From the NCBI GenBank assembly GCA_013368315.1, contig JAACJM010000043.1, forward strand, positions 186,001-250,000: DNA of 64,000 nucleotides, given 5' to 3'. The notes under the pieces were generated by a model. That model was not told where the DNA came from and ran no database searches. It worked only from the letters and a program-made list of their open reading frames with translations. Positions 47,063 to 59,067 of this stretch are shown in pieces. This stretch comes from Tetrapyrgos nigripes. Lineage: Eukaryota; Basidiomycota; Agaricomycetes; Agaricales; Campanellaceae. The position numbers were made by a program, and so were the translations under genes. The number at the start of each line of letters is the position of its first letter. The first letter of the stretch is position 1.

Positions 47063-47707
47063 CTGCAAAAACTCAGCCCTTTGGATGATGCAGAGAATCA
47101 ACAGTGAATAGGAGCTTGAGAGTACATTCCTATGTAATTTGACATTCCAAATCGATTGGTGCCATTTGCAAAGCAATCGGAGTTTTTGCTGGTGAGATAT
47201 AGCCAGGTTTTGCATATGTGCAAAAATGTGATCAAAAAATATTACATGAAGACGAGGTTCCCACATTCTGGGACCCCCCTCCAATTGATTCAGAACTTGA
47301 AAAAACCCTTGACTGCAAAAAACGGCAAAGATTGGCACAGAAACCACCCTACAGCATGTAAAAAGATTGAAGTTGTGCAATACCTGCAAAAACTCAGCCC
47401 TTTGGATCACGAGTACACTGAACAATTGATAGGGGTGTGAGGATCTATTCATATGTAATTTGACTGTCCAAATTGATTGATTGATGTTATTTGCGAAGCG
47501 ATTGGTGTACGAGCAGATGAGATATGACTAGTTCTTGCATACCTGCAAAAATGCAATTGCAAAATAGTACCCGAAGACAAGGTTCCCACGCTCTGGGACC
47601 CCCTCCAATCAATTCAGAAGGCCCAAAACCCTACACTGGAAAAGCCAGTGCACAATGGTGCAGGAACCACCTTACAACATTCAAAAAGGTTGAAGCTGTG
47701 CAATAAA
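47063..47707. repeat. Two-copy tandem repeat, about 320 bp
   Basis: Each copy runs from CCTGCAAAAACTCAGCCCTT through TATGTAATTTGAC, GAGGTTCCCAC (or AAGGTTCCCAC), TCTGGGACCCC and TTGAAG-TGTGCAATA. The second copy starts at about 47386. Nothing coding is recognised. Confidence 0.85.
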
Positions 47708-49070
47708 TCTATAGACGGTCCCAGGGATTACCCTTGACTGTGCATGTCACCATCAGCTCTCTACTTCTCTGATTCTTACCATCATAATGTCGCGTCAAGA
47801 TACACACATACACATCATGGACATAGAGAAATAGAGGTAGACGTGTAGTATAGCCAATATATAGCTGAGACAGTGAACAGGAATATGTGTGTAAGGTATA
47901 CTGCGAGTCTATGATGTCTTTGACTCAAAATCCCAAACGTTACTGACAAAAGCTTCCCATTTAACACAACAGATGAGCTGCATAACTACGTCTAAATGAC
48001 CACAGAAGGATAAAAAAGAAGTGATGAATATAAGAGGGCTGCTTGATCTAGAAACTATGGACCATAGCGATGAAAGCACTGATGAAGATGAGTACGATGA
48101 AAAACAGAGTGACAGGAATTGGATAGACAATGAAGGTGAGCATCTCTCATGATACCCATGCCCCGACCTCATTACATGTGAACAGAACTGGAAAGTCAAC
48201 AATATCACAACCTCTTCAATGACCATCAATGTCATCATACATACCTTCAGGAATACATGCACTTTAATTGAGACTACAAGATATCACGGAAACATATTCA
48301 AAGCAAGTTAATGCTGTAGAGTGCCACAGTGTAAACAACAACACAACAGAAAGGGATATAGATGCAAACAGGAGAATAATGAATGATGTGCCAGATTGGG
48401 ATCACCACTTTGCGCTCAGCATTGAAGTTGGCCCAGCATTTTGGTGAGTACAATGCAAAGTAAGTGTTTAGATGTACATAAAATAACAAAAGTTGACATC
48501 AAGCAGCCTGGTTCCAAATGGAGTATAGTGATAGATGCATATCACTATGTTGTACAAGACATGGTAATGGACAACACCCTTACAAACTGTTCCAACACCT
48601 TATTTGACGAATACAATCAAATACCCAACGATTTTTCAACAAAATCAGTTCCCAAAACCACTTCCATACATAGTACAAACACTCCATCTGTTCAGTTCAC
48701 AATGCCAATGGGTTGAGCCTGGCAAGCCATCTGCAATTATGTCCATGATGAGAACACAATCCCTGAAATGTACACAAACTGGAGAGCATACTCAGGACTG
48801 AGTATGTGGAGGAAGAGTGGCACAAGGTGATAGACAAAGCGTGCATAGAAGGTGACAACTTTGATGGCGCATTGCGACAAGTAAACTTGCAAGCAACTGA
48901 TGTGGGCTACCCACCCGATGATGCCCAAGTCATCGATGATGTCATGTCCACCTTGTTCTCATTGTCAATGTCCTCTGGAAGTCATTCAGAAGCTAGAGGT
49001 TGTTTCACAGAGGACACGACAAATGGTACACGCATACATACCACTGTGACAGAACGTTATAGCCATCCTA

Positions 49071-49618
49071 CACTGGAAGCAAATCCCTGTAAATACACCA
49101 CCATACAGGGGTATTACAGCAGCCTTACTACAAGTCATTCAATAAGTAATACACCTTACATTACAGGAATATTACAAACACATATATTTTTCAGAACAAT
49201 CCTGTAAGACTGCTGTAAAGCAGGGGGGATTATAGCAACATTTCAGTGTGACATGTCACAGTAATACATTCTGTAATACTGCTGAGAAATACAAAGGTAT
49301 TTCAGAGTGACACTGGAAGAAATTCCTGGACTTGTCATAAGGCTGCTGTAATACCCCTGTATGGCAGGGTAATTACAGGAATTTCTTCAAGTGTCACTCT
49401 GAAATACCTCTGTATTTCTCAGCAGTATTACAGAATGTTTTACTGTGACACTATGTCACACTGAAATGCTGCTGTAATCCACTCTGATTTACAGCAGTCT
49501 TACAGGATTGTTCTGAAAAATATATGTGTTTGTAATACTCCTGTTATTGAATGACTTGTAGTAAGGCTGCTGTAATACCCCTGTATGGCAGTGTATTTAC
49601 AGGGATTTGCTTCTAGTG
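49071..49618. mobile_element. CACTA-type MITE, TSD CTA, 548 bp
   Basis: The ends CACTGGAAGCAAATCCCTGT and its complement (ACAGGGATTTGCTTCTAGTG) are inverted; the whole element is close to a palindrome with repeated CTGTAATAC and GTATTACAG words. CTA flanks both sides (49068-49070, 49619-49621). CACTA-like ends with a 3-bp duplication place it in the CACTA superfamily. It sits in copy 2 of the Spt5-like gene. Confidence 0.93.
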
Positions 49619-51246
49619 CTACATCCACAGTACCTGCAGCCAAAGAGGATGCCAAGCATATCCAATTGAAGGGGATTTGTTCTGTGTTTTGTCTACCAAA
49701 TGTAGAAGGATACCAACAGGGGTTTCATCCAAATGCCAACAAAGCCTGTCCTTTCATGGCTTTTTTACAATTGTGTTCAGATATCAAACACAGACATAAT
49801 GGACAACCACACATGGAGCAAGTTGAAGTCAAAGAAGTGGGTGAACTTTTCAAATGGCAGCCAGAGACAATACAGCCAAAAACATGGGTACAGGTAAAGA
49901 GAAAGGGCCTATACAAAGATGATGTGGGCCTAGTTGTCAAACAAGAGACGTCAGGACCTTTCTGCCAGATAGTGGTACTTCTGGTGCCCCACATAGCATA
50001 GACTAGCCAACAAAGCATGAAGCACAAAGCAAGTACTGAATGTCAAAATGCTTCACTTTATATGGTACCAGTGGATGATCCAGAGACCAACAATGAATAC
50101 AGCTACCCAACAAAACTATACACCACCAAGCCGTTCATGGGTAAAGCATCAAACAGACAAACTTTCGAACACAGGCTATTGCTCAAGGCATTCTACATAG
50201 GCAATGTGTCTTATGCAGACATTGAAATGGATTAAGACATGAGACGACAGTTCCTGAAGAGCAGCCATCCTCTCATAGATAATCGCATCCTACCCGCTCC
50301 CAGCTCATGGACCTTTGATTGCGGTGAGCTCATTTTAAACACAAAGGACAGTACAGAAAAGGACAGACAGATAATAGAACAGGTGGAATATAGTAGATGC
50401 CTGATCAAGCACAACAGTTTGGAAGGACAGAGTGAAGTTTGGATTGACAAAAGAAACCTCAGGAAGCAATTCAAATATTGCAACACAGTCGTCATCACCA
50501 GTAGTGAATCAGCAGGCATCACCAGTGAGATCATCAATAGTTCTAGAGAGACATGTACAATCACTGGTATGCAGAAGAACCAAATGGCTAAGGTGCATGA
50601 AGACAGTCAATTTAGGCCTGAGTTATTTCAAATAATGCACTGTACAGGAATATACCGTCCATGTCAACCATTGCAGACTCATGAAACCCAGAGATGGCAA
50701 TGCTGTACCTTGGATCAGAGAGCACATAATGATAGGTTGTGGCATTTACAAACAATATACAGGAATGACATGGAACTCACCATTGAAATACCACAATTGG
50801 GACAACAGATGAAGTTCAAACACGACAACTTATTTCATACCTGGCAAGAACATTTATATTCTAACGAGATATGAAGACTGACATATCATTACCATTAGCT
50901 TGAGTCTACTAATGTAACATGCAATACCTCTACAAAGCAACCAGCAACACTTCCGACAAGCAGAGTGGACCCACAGTCCAGAAGACGCCCACAAAAACAC
51001 ACACTGGTGTGAAGCAGCATACGTTCCCCACACACTGCAAACAGGGGACAGTTGGAACTTGAAAGAGTCCATGCAAGAGAAGGAAAAGAAGCCAAGCAGA
51101 ATGGTGCGCACACCCCCTTATGGTCAGAATTGTGAGGGGGCCTTGCAAATACATCAGCAGTGTTGTAGACATGATGCAGGCAACCAATCTGAACAGCAGA
51201 CTCTGTGTTATTGTCAAGTATAATCAGATTATGCTGTCAGTGGAAG

Positions 51247-51777
51247 TGTCAAGGTTGTCGGTACACTCAATAACCACCCAAGTCACACAATACGAGAAAA
51301 CCGGTTACAAGAGAATAGATTGATCAAAAGAGACAAAGAGATAAAGAGATGGAGAGATGAGGTAGTAAGCTGACTAGGCTCTACACTGCGTAGTAAAAGT
51401 ACAGAGTGGAGACGAAGTGAATGAACTGAGGAATAGGTTACAAAGATCACAGGTGTATAAGTAAAACATGAACAGATGGGAAGGAGTAAGTAATAATAGA
51501 CGGTATCATGTGGAAATGTCAAGGGCGAGAGAATAATGAGTTAAATATGGATAGATGAAGGTACTGGATCATAAAGAATGATTGACAGTGGGAATGTCCG
51601 TGGAGATGGAAAACGGAGGAGATAAGTGTGTGAGTCATAGATCTAGAGAGACGGTAACTATAAACGATGATGGGAAATGGTTGATAGTTATGGGGTTAAA
51701 AGTAAATAGAGTGGAAAATGGGTAGTAAAGGAGGAGCAATAGAAAGGAAATGAATAGGTGGGGAGCAATTCATGACA
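51247..51777 (-). repeat. 3' LTR of the chromovirus
   Basis: 531 bases. Read on the minus strand it begins TGTCATGAATTGC and ends CAACCTTGACA. It carries 25 bases near 51595 that are absent from the 5' LTR. Confidence 0.95.
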
Positions 51778-51892
51778 TTATCCCCTCTTTAAGACGAGCT
51801 TTCACCGGAGCTCGGCAGGCTATCCGTCCAGTGTTTTGCCCATTGTTCGCGAAGTTGTCTGTCCAAATCCCCTTGTTCTGGCCAATAGTCTG

Positions 51893-52366
51893 TTAAGTCG
51901 CCCCATTCCGTCGTGTTGGTGCGCTCCCACTCCATCTGTCATTGTCGCTATTCTGTAGGATAATGTGTGCCCCCCATACGCTGCCATATCCCCATCCAAG
52001 GTTTCCTCTGTGTTCTGCCCATAAGGATGTCCAGTGAGCCACACATCTAGCTCTATGTCCTGTCCCCAATATACACTGCCCTGGCCCATCCTCTCCTCCC
52101 CATGTGCAGCGTCTGCATCCGTTGTGAGGTCCTTGGTGTTGTTTCAAGAGTCGACATTGACGTCCTGAATGTTGTCTGTATGTACAACGCCCTCCGTTAG
52201 TTGGGCATGTGAGAGCTGTGTTCTGAGCGGTGGAGGTAGTAGAGGGGGTAGTTGACATTGTGATAGTGAGAGTATGAGTGGTTGTGGTTTGGCTGGTAGT
52301 GATGGGTGTTGTTCTGTCATTCTTCACATTAGGGAGGTACCTTTTATAATTGTTGGTATGTGTCAA
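51893..52366 (-). CDS. Cys-rich extra ORF downstream of integrase
   Basis: Up to 157 codons (Met 52366; an internal Met starts MSTTPSTTSTAQNTALTCPT). The central part has CPTNGGRCTYRQHSGRQC, HQGPHNGCRRC, GQCILGTGHRARCVAHW, giving eight or more Cys with interspersed His, suggestive of zinc binding. It lies between the integrase/chromodomain segment and the 3' LTR, where env or accessory ORFs occur in other LTR elements, but there is no signal peptide or membrane helix. The frame stays open, in contrast with the damaged pol. It may be an accessory nucleic-acid-binding protein; no family was recognised. Confidence 0.5.
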   Translation of the reverse strand: MTHTNNYKRYLPNVKNDRTTPITTSQTTTTHTLTITMSTTPSTTSTAQNTALTCPTNGGRCTYRQHSGRQCRLLKQHQGPHNGCRRCTWGGEDGPGQCILGTGHRARCVAHWTSLWAEHRGNLGWGYGSVWGAHIILQNSDNDRWSGSAPTRRNGAT

Positions 52367-52489
52367 GTGAATGACTAGTTCATCGTCCAGAGACGAGTTT
52401 GACAGTAGACACTGTCCAGTCAGCTAGTGTTGTTAAGGGGAACATCTAACAGGGAAATGCGATGGACGAATAATGATGGAATTCCCAGT

Positions 52490-53987
52490 TTAGTTGGCCA
52501 GTGGAGTGGGAAGGTGGACATAGATACTAGCGACTCGTGTAATTGTCCGTTCGTTGAGTCGTGTTTTGGCTTGAAGCACACGAGTGCTCCGCCATATGTC
52601 TCCAACAGTGACTCCCAATGAGCGTACTGTTTTTCCCAGTCGTATCAGGTTTGGTGGTCTATGGGCATTTGGATGTTGTTGGTGGAAGGTTTCGATCATA
52701 TCTTTTACCTTCGTCAATCCTGATGCTGGTCAGTGTAGTCTAGCCATTTGACAAGGTATTGTACTCCCTGACGGTTCCTCGTTGGTTTTGAATCCAGAAT
52801 TGCTTCCATGTCGTATTGATTGTCTTCGGGAAGTAATTCAGCTACTCCATGAGCCTCGGTTTCTTTGTATGGCGATAGGAGTGAAGCGTGGAAAACTGGA
52901 TGAATGCGCCAGGTATTCGGTAATTTGAGTCAGTAATTGACTTCACTGATAATGTCAGTGATTTCGAATGGGCTGTGACGACGATTTGCCAACTTAGCTT
53001 TTGGCCTTGTTGTCTTCAGATTCTTCCCATCTAATAACACCTTGTCTCCAACCTTAAACTTCACCCCTTCGTTCCTATAGTCCTTGTTTTGTTCCTTCAT
53101 CATTTCTGCCGCTGTCGACAGACTTGCGTTTAGTTCTTCTTGGAGTATTTCCAAATTCTGAAGGCGTTCTTTGACTTTTGGTACGTGTGAAGTTGGATTG
53201 ATTGTAGGGAAGAGTCGGGGTAGATATCCATGGAGTAATTCGAACAGCAATTTCCCGGTTGCTGAATGAACTCGTGTATTGTGGCAAAATTCGGCGTAGG
53301 GTAGGTATTTAACCCAATTGTCTTGGCGGTAGTTGCAGAAGGTCTGAAGGTACTGTTCGAGTTCTTGATTGAACCTTTCTGTCTCACCATCTGTTTGAGT
53401 GCTGAAGCGATATCTAACTTAGCGTATATTCCTTTCATTACTTGGTGTGTGAATTGAGGTCCATGGTCAGATATCATTTTGTCCCATAAGCCATATCATC
53501 ACCAAGTGTTGTTGAATAGTAGGTTGATTGTTCCGTCACTATCGATATCCTTTCTGCATGGAGAAATGACAACTGTTTTTGTTGAACGATCAACTGTGAC
53601 GTGAATTGCATTGAAGCTGTCACATTCTGGCAGATCCGTGATGAAGTCGGTTGTAATTGTGCCAAAGGATTCTGGTATTTCGTTTGGGATTAGTGGTACA
53701 TGTGCTGGGTGGTTATTTGCCTTGGTTAATTGACAGATAGCGCATCCTTTGACATAGTTACAAATGAATACTGATTCTCTACTGACGAGTTCATATGTCT
53801 TGAATCGTCCTGGATGTCCTGCGGTAAGGCTGTTGTGATGCAGTTTGACAATGTCTCGTCTGAGTTGTTGGTCGTTTGGTACGTAGATTTTCCCTCGGAA
53901 CAAGATGATTCTGTCTTCGTAATTCCATTCCTGTAGGTTTTTTTGCCAACGTGCGCGGTCTGTTGTTAAAGATGGTTTGTAACGCAC
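52490..53987 (-). pseudogene. Integrase and chromodomain segment of the chromovirus
   Basis: The HHCC zinc region is visible as LHHNSLTAGHPG and NYVKGCAICQ (near 53850-53740). The catalytic Asp residues lie in TTDFITDLP (near 53650) and MISDHGPQF (53477); the Glu region follows in pieces (QELEQYLQTFCNYRQDNW, near 53340). After KFKVGDKVLLDGKNLK (near 53030) comes a chromodomain-like stretch EAILDSKPTRNRQG-QYLVKW (near 52790) and its C-terminal helix IETFHQQHPNAHRP (near 52680). At least three frame changes or stops break it (53499, 53400, 52930). Confidence 0.9.
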
Positions 53988-54174
53988 TTATGACTTCGGC
54001 ATCCCTTTTCGGGCATTCTTTAATCCACCTTTTTAACTCTGTATCTCCGATTGCGGTTACTGTTCCTGGCCTCGTTGCTCGAATCCTGAAAAACTTGGGG
54101 TCAAGTAAGACCCTGTCTTTGTTGTCGTTCTCGACCTCCTCTTTATGGTCTGATCTTCAAGAGAGTGGATCACT

Positions 54175-55722
54175 TCAGTTAAGGTTTCTGGGTTTGTGAG
54201 TGAACGTGAAATTGAATCTGGTCAAAAACAAGGCCATTCTTGCTTGTTGCCGGCTAAGTTTCTGAGCGGTAGTGAAGTATCTGAGGTTGTCGTGATCGGT
54301 CAAGATTTCGATGGTATGTGGTCCGCCTTCTAGGTAGTGTCGCCAGGCTTTGAGTCCACATATGATCGCTAACAGTTCTTTATCGTGAATGTCGTAATTC
54401 TGTTTGGTCTCGGACAGAGCTTTTGACAGATAAGCTACGGGATGCCATTTATTGTCCAGCCCTTGTTGTTGCAGGATACCTCCTGTAGCGTAATCTGACG
54501 CATCAACTTCTACTCGGTATGGTTTAGAATAATTGGGCATGAGGAGGACTGGTGAAGATGTGAACATATCTTTGAGCATCTGAAAAGCTTTTTCGGCTTC
54601 ATTGGACCACTTCCTTGGGTGATCCTTCTTCATGAGATCGAACAGTGGTTGTGTGATTTTTGAAAAATCACGTATGAAACAACGGTAGAAGTTTCCAAAG
54701 CCAAGGAATGGTTGTACATCTTTGACATTGCGTGGGGTTGGCCATTTGGTTACCCCTTCGACCTTGACCGGGTCCATCGCTAGTGTATTGTGTGAGACGA
54801 TAAGGCCAAGGAACTCCACCGAATTGGTTTCGAAAGTGCACTTTTCCGGTTTAGCATACAGATCGTTATCCTGAAGTCGTGCAAGTACTTGTTTTACCAT
54901 GTACCGATGTTCTTCTAATGATTCTGTGAATATCAGAATGTTGTCCATATAAATCACGACTTTTCTGGGGTCGATCAGATCCTTGAATAGAGTGTTCATC
55001 ATTGCTTGGAATGTAGCTGGAGAATTCATAAGACCAAAGAACATCACCATTGGTTCAAAAAGACCGCGGTTAGTTTTAAACGCCGCTTTCCATTCATCTC
55101 CTTCCTTTATGCATATGTTGTTATATCCCCATCTGAGGTCAATTTTGGAAAATATCCATGCCCCCTTTAGTTTGTCTACGAGTTCCGATATGAGTGGTAG
55201 GGGGTATTCGTTTTTGACAGTCCCTCTATTTAAGGCACGTAGTTTTCCGTCTTTCTTTTTTACAAAGAAGAAAGGACTTGCCATAGGAGATTTCGACAGT
55301 CTTATATATCCCTTCTCTAAGTTCTCTTTGATGAACTCATCGAGTTCCTTCTGTTCATTTGGGGATAAAGGGTACGTTTTGCAGGGACATGGTTCAAAGT
55401 CCGGTTTTAGTTTGATGGCATGATCCCACTCACCACGTCTCGGCAGTCGTTCTGAGGTTTGTTTGTCAAAGACTCGTAAGAATTGATGATATTGCAAAGG
55501 AATCTTATCTTTAAGAGGTATATTGGTTTGGACATTCTGGGCTGCTTCTGCAAGTTCTTGTGCCTTCGTGAACCCCACACAGATGTTCAGGTTTGGTGTT
55601 CCTGACGTTTCCCCGTTCAGCATTGTTACTCTTTCCTCGTTCCCCAACAGTTCTTCCATTACGTCTTGTTCCCATTGTTCTGGGACCATATCTCTCCCAC
55701 AACTGTCTTCAGTAAAGATCAC
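54175..55722 (-). pseudogene. Reverse transcriptase and RNase H of the chromovirus
   Basis: A 515-codon open frame. RT blocks: LSPNEQKELDEFIKENLEKG, SPMASPFFFVKKKDGKLR, FSKIDLRWGYNNICIKEGDE, AAFKTNRGLFE and the active-site box VIYMDNILIF, then FLG--VS. RNase H: YRVEVDASDYATGGILQQQG, DKELLAIICGLKAWRHYLEG, ILTDHDNLRYF. Two features suggest it is dead although open: the box reads YMDN instead of YMDD, and residues of the usual LR-x3-DYR-LN motif are missing (GKLRALNRGTVKNEYPLPL). Confidence 0.93.
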
Positions 55723-55818
55723 TGTTACTTCTGAACTTTGATGGAAGGACCAAATAGGAATCTGACGGTGTTGTCCTGCAATTTTTGATTGGGCAACTGG
55801 TTTGAATCGTCCAGTAGG

Positions 55819-56400
55819 CTACGACCATCTGACTTGATAATCTTTATGGTGAGTTCGTGGGTCGGTGTCCACAGATTTCGAAAGTTTTGTTTTAGTTTTT
55901 AAATGGAGAATGGGGGGATTCGCTATGATACACGTTTCTGGGCATCTGATCATGCCTATTTGTGAGACTGACCAATCTATTTCTGGGTTATGTTCTTCCA
56001 ACCAATCAGTACCGAGGATTATATTGTGATCCCTGATGTCTGTTACATAGAATTTGGCTTTTTCCTCGTGGTATGCTTTGTTGTCTTGGGAATAGATGCA
56101 AAGATTCTGCATGGTATATTCTCGTACCCAACCCATAGTGTTTTCGGAGCTGTCAACGTTTCATACTGGGAATGGATTTTTGATAGGAAGAAGGGTGAGT
56201 TGATTTTCTTGTGTGAACTGGCTATTGATGATTATGCCTTCTGCACTGCTGTCTATTAGGGCGTTTGCATCGATTTTTCTGCCAGTAACCTTGCCGATTA
56301 ATTCAGTTTTGAGTGTGATTGATGGTATCTGCCAGTTACGAGTGATTGCCGACATTCTTAGCTCTGAAGGAAAGATTCGCTCACTAGAGGGGTATAACAC
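55819..56400 (-). pseudogene. Retropepsin-like protease region of the chromovirus
   Basis: The active-site region reads ALIDSSAEGIIINSQF (near 56270), where Gypsy proteases normally have D-S-G-A; the Gly is replaced by Ser. After a stop at 56161 the second half continues in another frame with FYVTDIRDHNIILGTDWLEE (near 56030), the conserved ILG-DWL block. Frameshifted and probably inactive. Confidence 0.85.
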
Positions 56401-56471
56401 ACTATATCGATTGTTCTTTAATTGTCTGGTATACTGTTCAACTCCTACTGACGACGTAGCAGAGGAGTGAT

Positions 56472-57518
56472 TTAAAAATCCAATTTATACATAATGTCTT
56501 TTGAATAGACAGTTGCTTGTTCCTTTTCTTCCCCTTCTAATCCTTTAACCCTGTTAACCATGTCGGAAATATCCTTGATCATGTCTCGAGATGAAGATGT
56601 CTGAGCTACCATGACTGGTGGTGAAGATGCGGTTTCGGCTGTTCGAACAGCACGAGGAGAGAAAGTTCGGGAAGTGTTTTGAGATGACAGTTTTGGAAAT
56701 GTCGGACATTCGTTGCTCATATGTCCAGTTTGTCTACACGTGAGGCATGCTCCTAGTTTTTGGAGTCGGTCTCTTTCATCAGGTGTCAGCTTGGGCAATG
56801 GAGTGAAAGACGAGTTAGCACCTGGTCCCATATTCATAAGTGCATTGACGCTTGCTACAGTTCTTTCCTGAGACGGACCTGGACTACTCTTCGATGTTGA
56901 AGTAGTTTTCCAGTGTCCTTGTCTTTCCCGCTCCTTCAACCATTCTAAGTGAAGCTCTACAGCTCTTTCCTTGTATTCCTTGAAGTCATCCCACTTTGGA
57001 TACGTTCTTCCGGCTGCCTCTCGGAGTTTGGGTGGTAATCCATTCTGATAGAATTCCATCAATGCTGTCTCTCTGAAGTCGGATTCTTCTCCGTATGTGT
57101 CGAAGATGCTGTTGTAGCTGCTGATATCTGTCCCTTTCATCCTTGCAAACTTGATCTTTGTTCTTGCCACGTCTTCCGAGGCAAGAGCTTTGAAGTCCCT
57201 TTTGAATCTATCATGTATCTGTTTTAGAGTTATCCATCTAAGCTTCTCCAGCGTCTTTTCTAATTCTTTGTCTTCTTTGTCTTCATCTCGCTCGGTTCAT
57301 CATTGTGTTGCCCAGTCTCCTCCTTTTTCTCCTGTGAAGAATGATAGGAATAACGAGACCTGACTTTCCTTGGTAGGGTACTTGCTTTTATTCATGCGCA
57401 GATAGTTGTTAAACAAGGCTAGCCATCGTTTTGCCTTGCTACGTTCCCCATTGAAGGCGTCAGGTTTTCTTCCTCGTTCGGAAGTACCATTTGACCCGAT
57501 AGGAGGTGTATCAGCCAT
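56472..57518 (-). pseudogene. gag of the chromovirus, split in two frames
   Basis: The N-terminal piece (57518-57300) has RWLALFNNYLRMNKSKYP and FFTGEKGGDWATQ, then a double TGA. The main piece (57170-56472, extending upstream to near 57285 without a Met) has the capsid-like ERAVELHLEWLKERERQG and a zinc knuckle CLTCRQTGHMSNEC (C-x2-C-x4-H-x4-C). Confidence 0.9.
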
Positions 57519-58561
57519 GATTGAGTCGTTTGGATCTGATGGATTTGGGGAAGGAGGTGTAGGAGGACAATGAGGGGCTATGGATGGTCCTTTGGCAGAC
57601 GGAATGATGGGAGAAGAGGGGGGGGGAGTGGGATTGTCTGGTTCTGGCGGGTTATCGGAAGATGTTTCTGGTGCTGGGTTAGATTCAGAAGGTCGGTTGG
57701 CAGGTGTAGAGGTTCCTTGTTCTGATTCGGTCTTGGGATTAGGTTTTGGATGTGCTTTTCAAATTGCAAGTTCTTGGAGTTGGGTTATGACATATAGCCT
57801 ACTCAGGATCTCTTCAACGGTAAGTCGCTGAGTGTTATATCTGTTTAGGCACAGTTGTATGGTGCATGGAATCCAAGGATCATCACCATTTTCGGCGAAG
57901 TAGGCGGTGTCTCAGAATGATGAGGGGTGGAATACATGTGGTCGATCAGCGCAATGGAGGTTCGGGTCTGCGGATGCGGATCGTTGACTTGTCATATACT
58001 GATTCTTCTCCAAGCCAGGTAATTGGGTCCTAGGATAAAGGAGGAAGGTAGCCCGTAGTTGGGGAAGGGTGATGATAGGGAGTAGTCGACGTGTTCTCTG
58101 AGGAATAGAGGTCCTCTAATCTGAACCACAGTTTCTCCTGTATTGAAGTCCTCTTTCACTGTTATGTATGAAAATGTTGAGAGGACTACATCAACTGAGA
58201 TAAGTTTCCACACCCAACATCTTGTGCAAATGAAGTGTCAGTTGAAACTCCAAGGATTCGCTCGTATGTTTCTTCTGTGGGAGACCCAATATTCGGTGTG
58301 TAAGATGTCGAGAGGAAGGGGAAATGGAACCCGTTAGTAGTCAGAAGGGGTTACAGCGGGTTCAAAGTGAATTTGAGAGTCTGGGGCAGACAGGGTGAGA
58401 GGATTTTACAAAAAAAGGGGAAACAGTTGTTGTAACAAATATGCAGAGTGCTCTCGAATGTATTTGTGGAAAAGAGGATTGTTTTGAGAAATAGCGATAG
58501 ACGGGGTAGTCAAGGGAAAGACTCAATTTTAGTGAGGTGGGTGTATGGGAGTTCGTTCAAG

Positions 58562-59067
58562 TGTCAAGGTTGTTGGTACACTCAATAACCACCCAAGTCA
58601 CACAATACGAGAAAACCGGTTACAAGAGAATAGATTGATCAAAAGAGATACAGAGATAAAGAGATAGAGAGATGAGGTAGTAAGCTGACTAGGCTCTACA
58701 CTGCGTAGTAAAAGTACGGAGTGGAGACGAAGTGAATGAACTGAGGAATAGGTTACAAAGGTCACAGGTATATAAGTAAAGTATGAACAGATGGGAAGGA
58801 GTAAGTAATAATAGACGGTATCATGTGGAAATGTCAAGGGCGAGAGAATAATGAGTTAAATATGGATAGATGAAGGTACTGGATCATAAAGAATGATTGA
58901 CAGTGGAGGAGATAAGTGTGTGAGTCATAGATCTAGAGAGACGGTAACTATAAACGATGATGGGAAATGGTTGATAGTTATGGGGTTAAAAGTAAATAGA
59001 GTGGAAAATGGGTAGTAAAGGAGGAGCAATAGAAAGGAAATGAATAGGTGGGGAGGGATTCATGACA
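58562..59067 (-). repeat. 5' LTR of the chromovirus
   Basis: 506 bases, TG...CA ends on the minus strand. Immediately inside (58561 downward) is CTTGAACGAACTCCCATAC, also present after the LTR of the remnant at 23042; I could not match it to a tRNA 3' end. Confidence 0.95.

Larger units (their letters stand above)
51247..59067 (-). mobile_element. Ty3/Gypsy chromovirus, nearly full length, TSD GGAAG
   Basis: Two LTRs (51247-51777 and 58562-59067) with TG...CA ends enclose gag, protease, reverse transcriptase/RNase H, integrase and a chromodomain on the minus strand. Flanking GGAAG occurs at 51242-51246 and 59068-59072. A purine-rich tract (AAAGAGGGGATAA, minus strand) abuts the 3' LTR. By eye the LTRs differ by about ten substitutions plus one 25-base gap near 51595, so the insertion is fairly recent. 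Each coding segment has at least one lesion, so this copy is not autonomous. It interrupts copy 2 of the Spt5-like gene. Confidence 0.96.

Noticed and set aside
51893..52366. Env-like glycoprotein for the ORF after integrase
   Set aside because: No signal peptide, no transmembrane helix, and the cysteine spacing looks zinc-binding.
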